DNA of 44,419 nt from an uncultured Collinsella sp. (GCA_902464485.1 CABQJJ010000011.1:1-44419); one strand, 5' to 3'; positions 25,819 to 34,819 are shown, numbered from the stretch's first letter. Numbers and translations: made by a program. The notes: generated from the sequence alone by a model not told the origin.

Positions 25819-26370
25819 CTACTCCCCCAGCACGGCCTTTTTGGCGGCTGCGGCCATGTTGTCCAGATCTTCCTTGGTGGGATGGTCCTTTGCGGCAAAC
25901 CAGTTGTCGAGCAGCATCTTATAGCGCGCGTTTTCGGGTTCTTGCTCAAGCATCGCCTCGTAGCGCTGCTTTACGGCAGGCCCCATCTTGCCCTGGCACA
26001 TCGCCCAGCCCGCAAGCTCGGCATCCTCAGCCAAATTGGAAGTTACGCGATCAATAATCTGCTGGTAATAGCTCTGGTCGACGCCAAAACCGCAAGTGCC
26101 AAACAAGAACACGCGCTTGCCGTGCAAGGCAGAGAGCAACGCCGCGACCGAAGGCGTGCACGCGCCCTTGTCGCACCAAAAGCCAACGAGCACCGTGTCG
26201 GCCGCGCAGGCGCCCTGCGCCTCAAGCGCAACCTGGTCTGCATCCGCATCGTCGCTCAACGCCGCGGCATGGACAAACTCAACACCCGCAGCCTGCAGAG
26301 CGCGCTTGATCGCGCCCGAAACCATCCTGGTATTACCGCTCTTGCTGTTAACCACCAAAGAGCACGTCAT
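25819..26370 (-). CDS. Flavodoxin family protein
   Basis: A 183-residue protein. The N-terminal strand and phosphate loop VVNSKSGNTRMVSGAIK matches the FMN phosphate-binding loop of flavodoxins (T/S-x-T/S-GNT). GFWCDKGACTPSVAALLSAL (about 65-85) and LFGTCGFGVDQSYYQQII (about 92-110) are the other two FMN-contact regions. The C-terminal 60 residues (QGKMGPAVKQRYEAML ...) are helical, as in the flavodoxin family proteins of gut anaerobes. It would carry electrons or act as an FMN-dependent reductase partner. Start ATG 26370 was taken; a GTG two codons earlier is possible, as both are near GAGG. Four 23 bp iterons lie 170-250 bases upstream. Confidence 0.82.
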   Translation of the reverse strand: MTCSLVVNSKSGNTRMVSGAIKRALQAAGVEFVHAAALSDDADADQVALEAQGACAADTVLVGFWCDKGACTPSVAALLSALHGKRVFLFGTCGFGVDQSYYQQIIDRVTSNLAEDAELAGWAMCQGKMGPAVKQRYEAMLEQEPENARYKMLLDNWFAAKDHPTKEDLDNMAAAAKKAVLGE

Positions 26371-26542
26371 AGTCACGTTGCCTCGTTTCCCCCAAAACTA
26401 AAGCCACTAATGCAATTTATTAGATGAATATCTTAGTACTAACGTGACAGATGTAAACCACCGTCTGTCGATTGGCAACGCAGGCGACATCTTTGGACAG
26501 ATTTCGGACAGTATGTACTTCGGATTGAAACCGCCGCAGAAC

Positions 26543-26634
26543 GTTTCACGAATGGCCGAAAAACTGTTTCACAAAACGCCGTCAAATTGTGTCACGGAGT
26601 ATCGTCAAAATGTTTCACGCGCTGGTAGAACGCT
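26543..26634. promoter_or_regulatory. Four 23 bp-spaced GTTTCAC iterons
   Basis: GTTTCACG (26543), GTTTCACA (26566), GTGTCACG (26589) and GTTTCACG (26612) start exactly 23 bp apart. Each is followed by six variable bases and then a looser GCCGTCAAAnT block. It lies in the 323 bp between the ABC exporter's stop and the flavodoxin gene's start, both on the minus strand. It looks like a multi-site operator. The remaining bases of that gap (26371-26542) show no clear element. Confidence 0.75.
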
Positions 26635-26693
26635 ATATAACAAGATCGCTCTATGGGACAAACAAACCTGATTAATTTGCCCCACGGCCGTGC

Positions 26694-28553
26694 TCACTGG
26701 GCAAACTGGCTGCGGTAGAGTTCGGCGTAGAAGCCGCCCGATGCCAGCAGTTCGTCGTGCGTGCCGCGCTCGATAATCTCGCCGTCGCGCATGACCAGAA
26801 TGCAGTCGGCGTTGCGAATCGTGCTCAGGCGATGCGCCACCACAAAGCTTGTGCGGCCGGCCATGAGCTCGTCGAATGCCGCCTGCACCTGCAGCTCGGT
26901 GCGGGTATCGATGCTCGAGGTCGCCTCGTCCAGCAGCAAAATAGCCGGGTCGGTGAGCATGACGCGCGCGATGCACAGCAGCTGTTTTTGACCCTGGCTA
27001 AACGTACCGCCGTCCTCGCCAATCATCGTGTCGTAGCCTTTCGGCATCTGCACGATAAACTTGTGCGCATGCGCGCGCTTGGCCGCCTCGATGACCTGCT
27101 CACGCGTGGCATCGGGACAACCGTAGGCGATGTTTTCGGCCACCGTGCCCTCGAACAGCCAGGTATCTTGCAGCACCATGCCAAAGGCGCGGCGCAGGCT
27201 TGCGCGCGTGTAGTCACGCGAAGACCGGCCATCGACCATGATGCGTCCGGCATCGATGTCGTAAAACCGCAGCAGCAAGTTGATGAGCGTTGTCTTGCCG
27301 CAGCCCGTAGGACCGACCAGGGCAAAGCGCATGCCGGGCTTAGCCTCGATGCAGATATCCTGCAGCAGTTTGCGGTCGGGCACGTAGCTAAAGTCCACAT
27401 GCTCAAAGGCGACCTCGCCCTGCGGGGCGACAAGTTCCACGGCATCTGCCGCATCGGGCTCCTGCTCGCGCGCATCGAGCAGCGCAAACATGCGGCGCGC
27501 CGAAGCATACGCTGTCTGAATCTGCGTAATGACGTTGGTGACCTCGTTGAACGGCTTGGTGTACTGGTTGGCGTAGGACAGGAAGATCTGCACGCCGCCT
27601 ACCGTGAGCGCGGCGGGCACGCCCGTGATTACGCCCACGCAGCCGATCACGGCGACCACGGCATAGATGATGTTGTTGATAAAGCGCGTGCCGGGGTTAG
27701 AGAGCGAGCCCATAAACTGCGCGCGCTCACCTGCCGCATAGAGCTCGGCGTTGAGCGCGTCGAAGCGCGCTTGGGCGTTCGGGCCGTAGGCAAACGCATC
27801 CACCATCTTTTGCTCGCCCACATACTCCTCGATATGGCCGCCAAGCTGACCCTGAATGCGCTGCTGCGCCGTAAAACTCTTGTTGGAGAGCTTGGCGATG
27901 GCGCCGGCTGCAAAAATGGAAAGCGGCGTGACGAGCACCACCACGAGCGTCATGGTCAGATTGATGGAAAGCATAAACGCGAGCGTACCCACAATGGTGA
28001 TGGCGCCGGTGAAAAGTTGGGTAAAGCCCTGCAGCAGGCCATCGCCAACCTGGTCGACATCGTTGACCACGCGGCTCATAAGGTCACCGTGGGCGTGGCT
28101 GTCGATAAAGCTGAGCGGCATGCGGCTGAGCTTGTCGCTCGCCTCCACGCGCATGTCGCGCACTGTCTCGTAGGACAAGCGATTAACGCAATAGCCCTGC
28201 AGCCACTGGAAAGCCGCAGCACCAACGACGACAATCGCGAGCTTGGTAACGAGCGGCAGCAGCGCATCGAAGTCCACCCGCCCAGCGGCGACGATCAGGT
28301 CGATGCCCTCGCCGATGAGAATAGGTGTGTAGAGCTGCAAAATCACGGAGATGGCGGCACTCACAAACGACGCCACAAACGAAATGCGGTGTGGACGAAC
28401 GTAGCCCATCAGGCGGCAAGTCACCGCACCTACGGGATAACGCTCAGGGTCGCCGGGCTGGCGCGGGCCGTCGCCCAGGTCGTTGAGCTTGTCGTTGCCG
28501 GACACATTGGCCGTCATCGTGGCGACCGAACCGGAAGAAGTATACGGATTCAT
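26694..28553 (-). CDS. ABC exporter half-transporter, catalytically complete subunit
   Basis: A 619-residue protein: a short N-terminal tail, a six-helix exporter membrane domain (about 50-340) and an ATPase domain (about 370-610). The ATPase domain has Walker A VGPTGCGKTTL, signature FSQGQKQLL, Walker B ILLLDEATSSID with an intact catalytic Glu, and switch His in VAHRLSTIR. It belongs to the lipid/multidrug exporter class (MdlB/YheH/TM288-like). It begins directly at the stop of the partner gene (TAA then ATG), with AAGGAGGG overlapping the partner's last codons, so the two are made together. The exported substrate is unknown. Confidence 0.93.
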   Translation of the reverse strand: MNPYTSSGSVATMTANVSGNDKLNDLGDGPRQPGDPERYPVGAVTCRLMGYVRPHRISFVASFVSAAISVILQLYTPILIGEGIDLIVAAGRVDFDALLPLVTKLAIVVVGAAAFQWLQGYCVNRLSYETVRDMRVEASDKLSRMPLSFIDSHAHGDLMSRVVNDVDQVGDGLLQGFTQLFTGAITIVGTLAFMLSINLTMTLVVVLVTPLSIFAAGAIAKLSNKSFTAQQRIQGQLGGHIEEYVGEQKMVDAFAYGPNAQARFDALNAELYAAGERAQFMGSLSNPGTRFINNIIYAVVAVIGCVGVITGVPAALTVGGVQIFLSYANQYTKPFNEVTNVITQIQTAYASARRMFALLDAREQEPDAADAVELVAPQGEVAFEHVDFSYVPDRKLLQDICIEAKPGMRFALVGPTGCGKTTLINLLLRFYDIDAGRIMVDGRSSRDYTRASLRRAFGMVLQDTWLFEGTVAENIAYGCPDATREQVIEAAKRAHAHKFIVQMPKGYDTMIGEDGGTFSQGQKQLLCIARVMLTDPAILLLDEATSSIDTRTELQVQAAFDELMAGRTSFVVAHRLSTIRNADCILVMRDGEIIERGTHDELLASGGFYAELYRSQFAQ

Positions 28554-30410
28554 TTAGCAGCCCTCCTTTGCGCAAGTGGATGCCGGGGCAGCCGGGGCGG
28601 ACGCGGACGCCGCACTCCCCTGCTGGCCCTCGAGCTCCTCGCGGCGCAGCTGCGACTGGCAAATCTCGCGATAGAGCTGGCAGGTCGCGTACAGCTCATC
28701 GTGCGTGCCCAGGCCCGCGACCGAGCCGTGGTCGAGCACGCAGATCATGTCGGCGTCACGCACGGTCGAGACGCGCTGGCTCACGATGACGGTCGTCAGC
28801 GGCAGCCCGCCCTCGGCGGCGCCGCGCACACTGCGCTCGCGAATGGCATGGCGAAGCGCCGCGTCGGTCTTAAAGTCGAGCGCCGAGGCGGAGTCGTCCA
28901 TGATTAGGACCTGAGGCGAACCCACCAGGGCACGCGCAATGGTCAGGCGCTGGCGCTGACCGCCGCTGAAGTTCTTGCCGCCCGCCTCGACCGGGGCGTC
29001 GAGCCCCTGCGGCTTGTTGCGCACGAACTCGCTCGCCTGTGCCATGTCGAGTGCCGCCCAGAGCTCCTCGTCGGTCGCGGTTTCATCGCGCCAGGTCAGA
29101 TTGCTGCGGATGGTGCCGCTCACCAGCGACGCGCGCTGCGGAACGGTCGCGACCACGTGGCGCAGCTGGTCGAGCTGCCAGGCGCGCACGTCGGAGCCCA
29201 TCACGCTCACACTGCCGGTGCCCGCATCGTACAGGCGCGGGATAAGCGAGACGAGCGTGGACTTGCCGCTGCCCGTGCCGCCGATGATGCCAAGCGTTTT
29301 GCCCACCGGCAGCTCCAGAGTCACATCGCTCACGGCATTTGCCGCGCCCGCGCCAAACGAAAAGCTCGCATGGTCAAAGCTCAGCGCGGGGACCGGAACA
29401 GCGCCACCCGCCAGGTCGCTCGGCTCGGGCAGCGCGACCGGCTGGTTGCCCTCGTCGGTGATGCTCGGCTCACAATTGAGCACCTCGTTGATACGCGATG
29501 CGCTGGCACTCGCCTTGGTAAAGACAACGACCAGGTTGGCCACGTAGACGATGGAGGTGAGTGTCTGCGTCATGTAGTTCACAAACGCCATGACCTGGCC
29601 CTGCGTGAGCTCACCCACGTCGACCTGGATACCACCCACCCACAGGATGGCACACACACCCAGGTTCATCACCAAGAATGTGACAGGGTTAAGAATTGAC
29701 GAGAGCTTGCCCACCGCAATGGCAACATGCGCCTGGTCGTCGGCCGCATGAGCAAAACGCTCGCGCTCGTGGTCTTCGCGCACAAACGCGCGGACCACGC
29801 GGGCACCCGAAAGCCCCTCGCGGCAAATGAGCGCAATGCGGTCGAGCTTTGCCTGTAGCTGCTTGTAGTACGGAATGCAGCGCGCCATGACAAACCAAAA
29901 CACCAGGCCGATGGCGGGCGTACAGACCAAAAAGATGATGCCGAGCTTAAGGTCGATGGCAAGGGCCGCGCACATGGAGCCCACCGCCAAGAAGGGCCAG
30001 CGGATGAGCATGCGCACGCCCAGCGCCACGGCGAGCTGCACCTGGTTGACGTCGTTGGTGATGCGCGTGATGAGCGACGGCGTGCCAAAGCGGTCGAGTT
30101 CGGCGTAGCTCAGCTTATTAATGTGCTCGTAGAGCGCACCACGGATATCGGTGCCCATGCCCTGCGAGGTCAGCGCGGCCATCTTTTGGCAAACGAGCGT
30201 AAACGAGATGCCGATCACAGCCATGGCGGCAAGCACCATACCGTAGCGAACGACGGCGTTGACATCGTGTGCGCCAATACCCTTATCAATCATCTGGGCA
30301 ATCACGAGCGGCGTAAGCAGGTCAAAAATCACTTCGATCAGCTTGCACGCAGGGCCAACCACCATATACCGGCGAAACTTGCCACCAAAACGCCTGAGCA
30401 GCTCAATCAT
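28554..30410 (-). CDS. ABC exporter half-transporter, degenerate-site subunit
   Basis: A 618-residue protein. ATG 30410 follows AGGGAG; a TTG 11 codons earlier lacks one. It has a six-helix exporter domain (about 15-320) and an ATPase domain with Walker A IGGTGSGKSTL, signature FSGGQRQRL and Walker B VLIMDDSASALD. The usual catalytic Glu after the Walker B Asp is replaced by Asp and the switch His by Gln (VSQRVSTVR). This is the degenerate half expected in a heterodimeric exporter (MdlA/YheI/TM287-like). With the downstream gene it should form one heterodimer. The C-terminus is Ala/Ser-rich and ends in Cys. Confidence 0.93.
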   Translation of the reverse strand: MIELLRRFGGKFRRYMVVGPACKLIEVIFDLLTPLVIAQMIDKGIGAHDVNAVVRYGMVLAAMAVIGISFTLVCQKMAALTSQGMGTDIRGALYEHINKLSYAELDRFGTPSLITRITNDVNQVQLAVALGVRMLIRWPFLAVGSMCAALAIDLKLGIIFLVCTPAIGLVFWFVMARCIPYYKQLQAKLDRIALICREGLSGARVVRAFVREDHERERFAHAADDQAHVAIAVGKLSSILNPVTFLVMNLGVCAILWVGGIQVDVGELTQGQVMAFVNYMTQTLTSIVYVANLVVVFTKASASASRINEVLNCEPSITDEGNQPVALPEPSDLAGGAVPVPALSFDHASFSFGAGAANAVSDVTLELPVGKTLGIIGGTGSGKSTLVSLIPRLYDAGTGSVSVMGSDVRAWQLDQLRHVVATVPQRASLVSGTIRSNLTWRDETATDEELWAALDMAQASEFVRNKPQGLDAPVEAGGKNFSGGQRQRLTIARALVGSPQVLIMDDSASALDFKTDAALRHAIRERSVRGAAEGGLPLTTVIVSQRVSTVRDADMICVLDHGSVAGLGTHDELYATCQLYREICQSQLRREELEGQQGSAASASAPAAPASTCAKEGC

Positions 30411-30735
30411 AAAAAGGTGCTCCCTATCATCATTCACACTCAATTCGAACCATGATAGTACGGCGAGCCCAAAAATCGCGTAAGCAGCTCGTTACAGATG
30501 CAAGGGCGACGGTCACTAGCGCCCAAGGCATGTAGCAGCCGATGTTTTGGCAACGCCAGCGAGCGGCATAACGCCAGGGATTCAATTATCAGATAAATGT
30601 GACCCCTCAGGCGGTTTTGGTCGACTACCCGCGAGTGCCGGCAGGGCGCTTGGTAGTCGAGCGATCCCGCAGGCGAAGCCGAGGACCAGCGAGACACCAA
30701 ATACCCCGTCGCCGGCCGGGCCATGTCGCGGCACC
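30411..30735. other. Gap between the ABC exporter and the SRP RNA
   Basis: This gap holds the upstream region of the exporter operon. I see only an imperfect inverted pair (TCGACTACC near 30621 with GGTAGTCGA near 30652). No convincing gene was found: the open frames here have no ribosome sites and overlap the SRP RNA. Confidence 0.4.
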
Positions 30736-30755
30736 AAAAAAAGCGCCCGTGCGCT
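30736..30755 (-). terminator. Terminator of the SRP RNA
   Basis: Minus strand AGCGC-ACGG-GCGCT followed by TTTTTT, overlapping the 3' end of the RNA. Confidence 0.8.
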
Positions 30756-30853
30756 CGATGGATTCGGATGCCCGGCAGAGGCTCCTTATGGCTGCTTCCT
30801 TCCGGACCTGACCAGATTCGGAACATGTCGTCATCCGAACCCATCGAACGCGC
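30751..30853 (-). ncRNA. ffs: Small bacterial signal recognition particle RNA (4.5S-like)
   Basis: The minus strand carries the highly conserved Ffh-binding hairpin GGTCAGGTCCGGAAGGAAGC followed by AGCC. Around it, GCGCGTTCGATGGGTTCGGATG-like 5' sequence (30832-30853) pairs with the 3' strand (30751-30770) to give the long closing helix. The RNA joins Ffh to target membrane proteins to the Sec translocon. Its length of about 103 bases fits the short form without an Alu domain. A possible promoter lies upstream on the minus strand (TTGCTC, 17 bases, TAATAT). The exact ends are estimates from the stem. Confidence 0.95.
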
Positions 30854-30940
30854 TAGGCGTTCGATATATATTACCTGCTCCCGTCCAACGGAGCAAGCTG
30901 CCCCGCGGTCAAAGGGAAAACCACATGAGTGCACGGTAGC

Positions 30941-30973
30941 AAAAAGGCGCGGTCGCAAGTATGCGACCGCGCC
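30941..30973 (-). terminator. Terminator of the von Willebrand A surface protein gene
   Basis: Minus strand GGCGCGGTCGCA-TACT-TGCGACCGCGCC followed by TTTTTGC: a perfect 12 bp stem about 80 bases past the stop codon. Confidence 0.85.
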
Positions 30974-31050
30974 CCATCAGTTGCTTCGCAGAGAGCATTC
31001 AAACATTGCGTAAGCGCTGGGAAGCGAAACGTCGTTCAACGTCAACGCCG

Positions 31051-32745
31051 TTAGCGATTGCGGCGCTTGAGGATAATGCCGACAACGCAAACGGCTGCAC
31101 CGGCTACGACCAGCCCAATGACGGGCAGAATTGAGAAGGTATCACCCGTCATCGGCATGGTGCCCTTCTTGACCTTCGTCGTCTTGACGGGCTTCTTATC
31201 GCTCGGCTTAGTGGGTTTAACCTCGGGCTCGGGCTTAGGCTCGGGAGCAGCAACCGTGTAGGTAACCGTCGGAACCGGGAACTCATACGCATCGCCGCGC
31301 ATGCCGTTGCCGTCCACGGGATGCAGGGTCGCGCTCTCGTTGACCTTCAGAGTGTGGGTGCCAAACTCGGTGGGCACGTTGACCAGGCGCTCGCTGTACT
31401 CGAGCACGACGGGCTTGCTCGGAGATGCAGCCTCGTTCAGCGTAAGCTTGAGCATCTCCTGGTCGCCATTCACGTAGTCCAAGGTGAACCTATAGGAGCC
31501 GTTCGCAAGCTTGCCAAAGCCGTAGGCACCGTCGTCGATTTTCTCGGGGGCAAGCTTCTCGCCGTTGGCGGTCAGGTTGATCTTGGCAGGGTCGTTGATG
31601 AAGTCAAAATCAGCGCCAATAAAGTCCTCGACCGTCGAGCCGGCGGCAATCTTGTCAACAAGTTTAGCCTTGATATCGGCAAAGTCGGTGTCGAGCTTGC
31701 CGTTGTTGGAATTCCTGGTGAGGTACTGCAGGAATACCTGGCCATCAAAGTCGGCGGCGTTCTTGTAGTAAACGTTCATGTCGTAGCCGGCATTTGCCAT
31801 CGACTGGAAGGTATCATCCGTGCTCCAGAAGGCAACATCGATGTTGCAGGGAGCGGTAACATCGATGGGAATAGGATTCGTGGTTCCGGCATCGGCTGCC
31901 TCAGCGGTGTACTCGTAGTCGTACTGAGCCCAGTTTTTGTCGGAATTCTGGTACTGGTCGCGATAGTAGGCGAGATACTCACCGAGCTTCTCGGGGCTCT
32001 TCATGGCCTGCGAGAAAATGAAGTTCGAGCCGTCAGAGAACTTCTTCCAGGCGTTATTGGTATGGTACTCGCGGGACTGCCACTCCCAAATGCCACCCAT
32101 GAAGTTGCTGCCGCCCTCAACTTTTCCAAACGACCTCGTATACGGGGTGGTGTAATCGCCATTCTTGCAGTAAAGGTAGGTTGCGCCGTCGCTAATCAGG
32201 ATGACGTGCTTGTTCTCGGCCTTAACGGCAGTATCCGCGTCGAGGATGCTCTTTGCGGCAAGAAGGCCGGCGTCCATGTTGGTGCCCGAATGCAGGCTCG
32301 AGTTCATTGCGTTCAGGATGTCATCATAGCCCGTGACGACGTCCGTCAGCGGCTGCTGGATGTTACCGACCTTGTTGAAGAGGACTACGCCGACCTTGAT
32401 GTCCAGACCATCATCCTTGGCCTTCTGGCTAATCTGGCCCAGGAACTCCTTGGCTTGGTTGTAAATGTCTTTCTGCGCGGAAGCGCCCGACTTATCGAGC
32501 ACAAACACAACGTCGGACGGCTCGGCCTCGCGCTTGCCCGGGAACGAAAGCGTGACCTTGGTCTCCAGGTTCTCGTCAAGCTCGGTCGCCATCTTCTGAT
32601 TCTGCTCCAACGTGGACGATTGTCCGGCGTCTCCTGCAGCATCGTCTGCGAATGACATGGTCGCCGGGGTGGCCATGCCTAACGTCAGCGCCAACACCGC
32701 ACCAACCGTAACCGTGCGCTTAAGCGCACTTCCCAATCTGTGCAT
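31051..32745 (-). CDS. Sortase-anchored surface protein with von Willebrand factor A domain
   Basis: A 564-residue protein. ATG 32745 lies 5 bases behind AAAGGAGC; an ATG five codons earlier has none. A signal peptide ends near residue 33 (SFA-DD). A von Willebrand A domain starts near residue 77 with VVFVLDKSGAS, the metal-ion-dependent adhesion site (DxSxS form), and continues through SGTNMDAG and HVILISDGATYL. Beta-rich stalk domains follow (380-500), then a Pro/Lys-rich spacer (PEPKPEPEVKPTKPSDKK), the sorting signal MPMTG, a membrane helix and KRRNR. The plan is that of Gram-positive adhesins and pilus tip proteins. No pilin or sortase gene is adjacent, so it is probably anchored by a housekeeping sortase. 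An AT-rich upstream region holds a possible -10 box at 32810-32815. Confidence 0.88.
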   Translation of the reverse strand: MHRLGSALKRTVTVGAVLALTLGMATPATMSFADDAAGDAGQSSTLEQNQKMATELDENLETKVTLSFPGKREAEPSDVVFVLDKSGASAQKDIYNQAKEFLGQISQKAKDDGLDIKVGVVLFNKVGNIQQPLTDVVTGYDDILNAMNSSLHSGTNMDAGLLAAKSILDADTAVKAENKHVILISDGATYLYCKNGDYTTPYTRSFGKVEGGSNFMGGIWEWQSREYHTNNAWKKFSDGSNFIFSQAMKSPEKLGEYLAYYRDQYQNSDKNWAQYDYEYTAEAADAGTTNPIPIDVTAPCNIDVAFWSTDDTFQSMANAGYDMNVYYKNAADFDGQVFLQYLTRNSNNGKLDTDFADIKAKLVDKIAAGSTVEDFIGADFDFINDPAKINLTANGEKLAPEKIDDGAYGFGKLANGSYRFTLDYVNGDQEMLKLTLNEAASPSKPVVLEYSERLVNVPTEFGTHTLKVNESATLHPVDGNGMRGDAYEFPVPTVTYTVAAPEPKPEPEVKPTKPSDKKPVKTTKVKKGTMPMTGDTFSILPVIGLVVAGAAVCVVGIILKRRNR

Positions 32746-32893
32746 CCTAGCTCCTTTCATTTAATTCCCGTTTACAGCCAGGTAGATACGACACCAGTGA
32801 TACGGCAATAGTATAGACCGTAAAATGCCAACGAAATTAACATATATTTACAAATAACGAGCTGGACAGGCAAATCAGATTGGATATTTATAT

Positions 32894-34675
32894 CTATATG
32901 CGACCAAGATCGTATGCTCGGGCAGCCCCCTCGCCTGCGCACGCCAAATTGGCTACAGCCTCCTGCATGCCAAGCGCATCCTCAAGGCTCATGGGCTTGC
33001 GGCATATCGGCAGAACCAGATCGACACCCTGCCCATACACCGCATCCAGGTTGTCGGCACGACCGCCCACGACGGCGACCACCGGCTTGCCATATCGCTT
33101 CGCACGGCGCGCCACACCCACCGGCGCCTTACCGGCGGCGGACTGCTCATCCATATTGCCCTCGCCTGTAATGACCAGGTCGACATCGCGCACGCGCTCG
33201 TCAAATCCAATCAGATCGAGCACTGTCTCCACGCCCGAGCGCAATTCGGCGCCGAGCGCAAGCAGCGCGGCACCCAAGCCACCTGCCGCGCCCGCGCCAG
33301 GCACGCCGAGCACCGAGCCAAATGCCCGTGCACCCTCGGGTACGCGCAGCAACCCCTGAGCCCGCGCCCCAGCAATCGCCGCATCGAGCAGGCGGCCGTA
33401 GCCGACCATCCAGCTGTCGTACCTGCGCAGCGCCTCAGCGTCATCCGTCGGCAGACCCTTCTGTCCACCGAACACTGCCAGCGCACCGCGGCGCCCCACG
33501 AGTGGGTTCTCGACATCGGAAAGCACGACGATGCGCGCGCCATTCAGCGCCCGAAGCGCCGGCGTCAGATCGATACTCGCCACTTGCTCGAGGCCCGCAA
33601 GACCGGGGGCGATATCGCAGCCCTGATCATCGACCACACGCGCGCCCAGCGCCTGCAGCATGCCGGCGCCACCGTCGTTGGTGGCACTGCCGCCCAGACC
33701 AATATAGATCGTCTTTACCCCGGCACGAACCGCACGGAGTATAAGCTCACCAACGCCATGGGTCGTAGCGGTCAGGGCCGCCGATTCCGTGCAGGGCGAA
33801 TACCCAATACCCGCCGCCTCGGCCATCTCAATTACAGCCGACTCGTGCTCGCCGTCTACCAGCATCCGGGCAGACACGCGTTCGCCCAAGGGACCCGCCA
33901 CCTCGCAGGTCACAAGCTCGCCGCCACACGCGGCGACAGCGTCGAGCGTTCCCTCGCCACCGTCTGCCAACGGCAATGCGCGCACCTCGGCATCGGGCCA
34001 TACGCGATATATGCCTTTGGCAACTGATTCCTCCGCCTGTGCGCTCGAAACGCTACCCTTAAAGGAATCGATCGCCAGCAGCACACGGCGGGGCCGGCGC
34101 TGCACGGGGCCAAAATCAACCGTTTCAACGGCGACACCTCCAGCACCAGCGAGCGCTTCGGCATGAGCGGCATGCGCCTCAAGATCAGATTCACAACCGC
34201 AGCCAGCACCATCGGCGCCACGCAGCCCACTAAAATAGCCGCTCAAAACCTCACGGCACTCATCCGCCAGCACGCCGGCATGTACGTTAAACCGATGATT
34301 CAGACGCGAATCGGCATTCAGGTCATACAGCGAACCCAGCGCGCCCGCCTTGGCATCGACGGCACCGTATACGCAGCGGCCCACGCGCGCGTTGACCATG
34401 AGACCCGCACACATGCAGCAAGGCTCGAGCGTTACATAGACCGTGCAATCGGAAAGGCGCCAGCGACCGAGCGACCGAGCGGCATCGCACAGGGCCGCGA
34501 ACTCTGCATGCGCCGAAGGGTCCTGGTCGAGCTCGCGACGATTATGCGCCCTCGCGACAATCTCGCCCGCACGCACCACCACGGCACCAATCGGCACCTC
34601 GCCCACTGTCGCAGCGGCGCGCGCCTCGGCCAACGCCTCGCGCATGAACTTCTCATCGATTTCGGTGATCGTCAT
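32894..34675 (-). CDS. Fusion of tRNA adenosine deaminase (TadA) and glycerate kinase
   Basis: A 593-residue single reading frame. Residues 1-150 are a TadA/cytidine-deaminase-like domain with zinc ligands H56 (HAE), C86 and C89 (EPCCMC) and catalytic E58. TadA converts A34 to inosine in the tRNA-Arg(ACG) anticodon. A linker of about 45 residues, Gly/Ala-rich with Cys and His, follows. From residue 197 to the end is a full glycerate 2-kinase of the GarK/GlxK class: VLLAIDSFKGSVSS, PLADGGEGT, GGSATNDGGAG, TGEGNMDEQS and GKAPVGVA. It phosphorylates glycerate with ATP. The start is ATG 34675 behind GGGAAGG. No stop or in-frame restart with a ribosome site is visible at the junction. A tRNA-Ser gene lies just upstream on the other strand. 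Confidence 0.9.
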   Translation of the reverse strand: MTITEIDEKFMREALAEARAAATVGEVPIGAVVVRAGEIVARAHNRRELDQDPSAHAEFAALCDAARSLGRWRLSDCTVYVTLEPCCMCAGLMVNARVGRCVYGAVDAKAGALGSLYDLNADSRLNHRFNVHAGVLADECREVLSGYFSGLRGADGAGCGCESDLEAHAAHAEALAGAGGVAVETVDFGPVQRRPRRVLLAIDSFKGSVSSAQAEESVAKGIYRVWPDAEVRALPLADGGEGTLDAVAACGGELVTCEVAGPLGERVSARMLVDGEHESAVIEMAEAAGIGYSPCTESAALTATTHGVGELILRAVRAGVKTIYIGLGGSATNDGGAGMLQALGARVVDDQGCDIAPGLAGLEQVASIDLTPALRALNGARIVVLSDVENPLVGRRGALAVFGGQKGLPTDDAEALRRYDSWMVGYGRLLDAAIAGARAQGLLRVPEGARAFGSVLGVPGAGAAGGLGAALLALGAELRSGVETVLDLIGFDERVRDVDLVITGEGNMDEQSAAGKAPVGVARRAKRYGKPVVAVVGGRADNLDAVYGQGVDLVLPICRKPMSLEDALGMQEAVANLACAGEGAARAYDLGRI

Positions 34676-34726
34676 CGTTCGCCTTCCCTGTTGCAAATTC
34701 AAAACGATGCTATCATTACGACTCAC

Positions 34727-34816
34727 GGAGAGATGGCAGAGCGGTTGAATGCGGCGGTCTTGAAAACCGTTGAGCGCGAGAGCGTTCCGGGGGTTCGAAT
34801 CCCCCTCTCTCCGCCA
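34727..34816 (+). tRNA. tRNA-Ser (UGA anticodon)
   Basis: A 90-base class II tRNA. The acceptor arm GGAGAGA (34727-34733) pairs with TCTCTCC (34806-34812). The anticodon loop CTTGAAA gives UGA. The long variable arm GAGCGCGAGAGCGTTC is typical of serine tRNA. The T-arm is GGGGGTTCGAATCCCCC, and CCA is encoded at 34814-34816. Confidence 0.97.
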
Positions 34817-34819
34817 CTT

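Noticed and set aside
26757..28907. A 716-codon plus-strand frame opposite the ABC exporter
   Set aside because: It runs across the boundary of two genuine exporter genes; composition is typical of an antisense frame.
30440..30958. A 172-codon minus-strand frame over the SRP RNA
   Set aside because: It covers the conserved SRP RNA helix and terminator and has no ribosome site.
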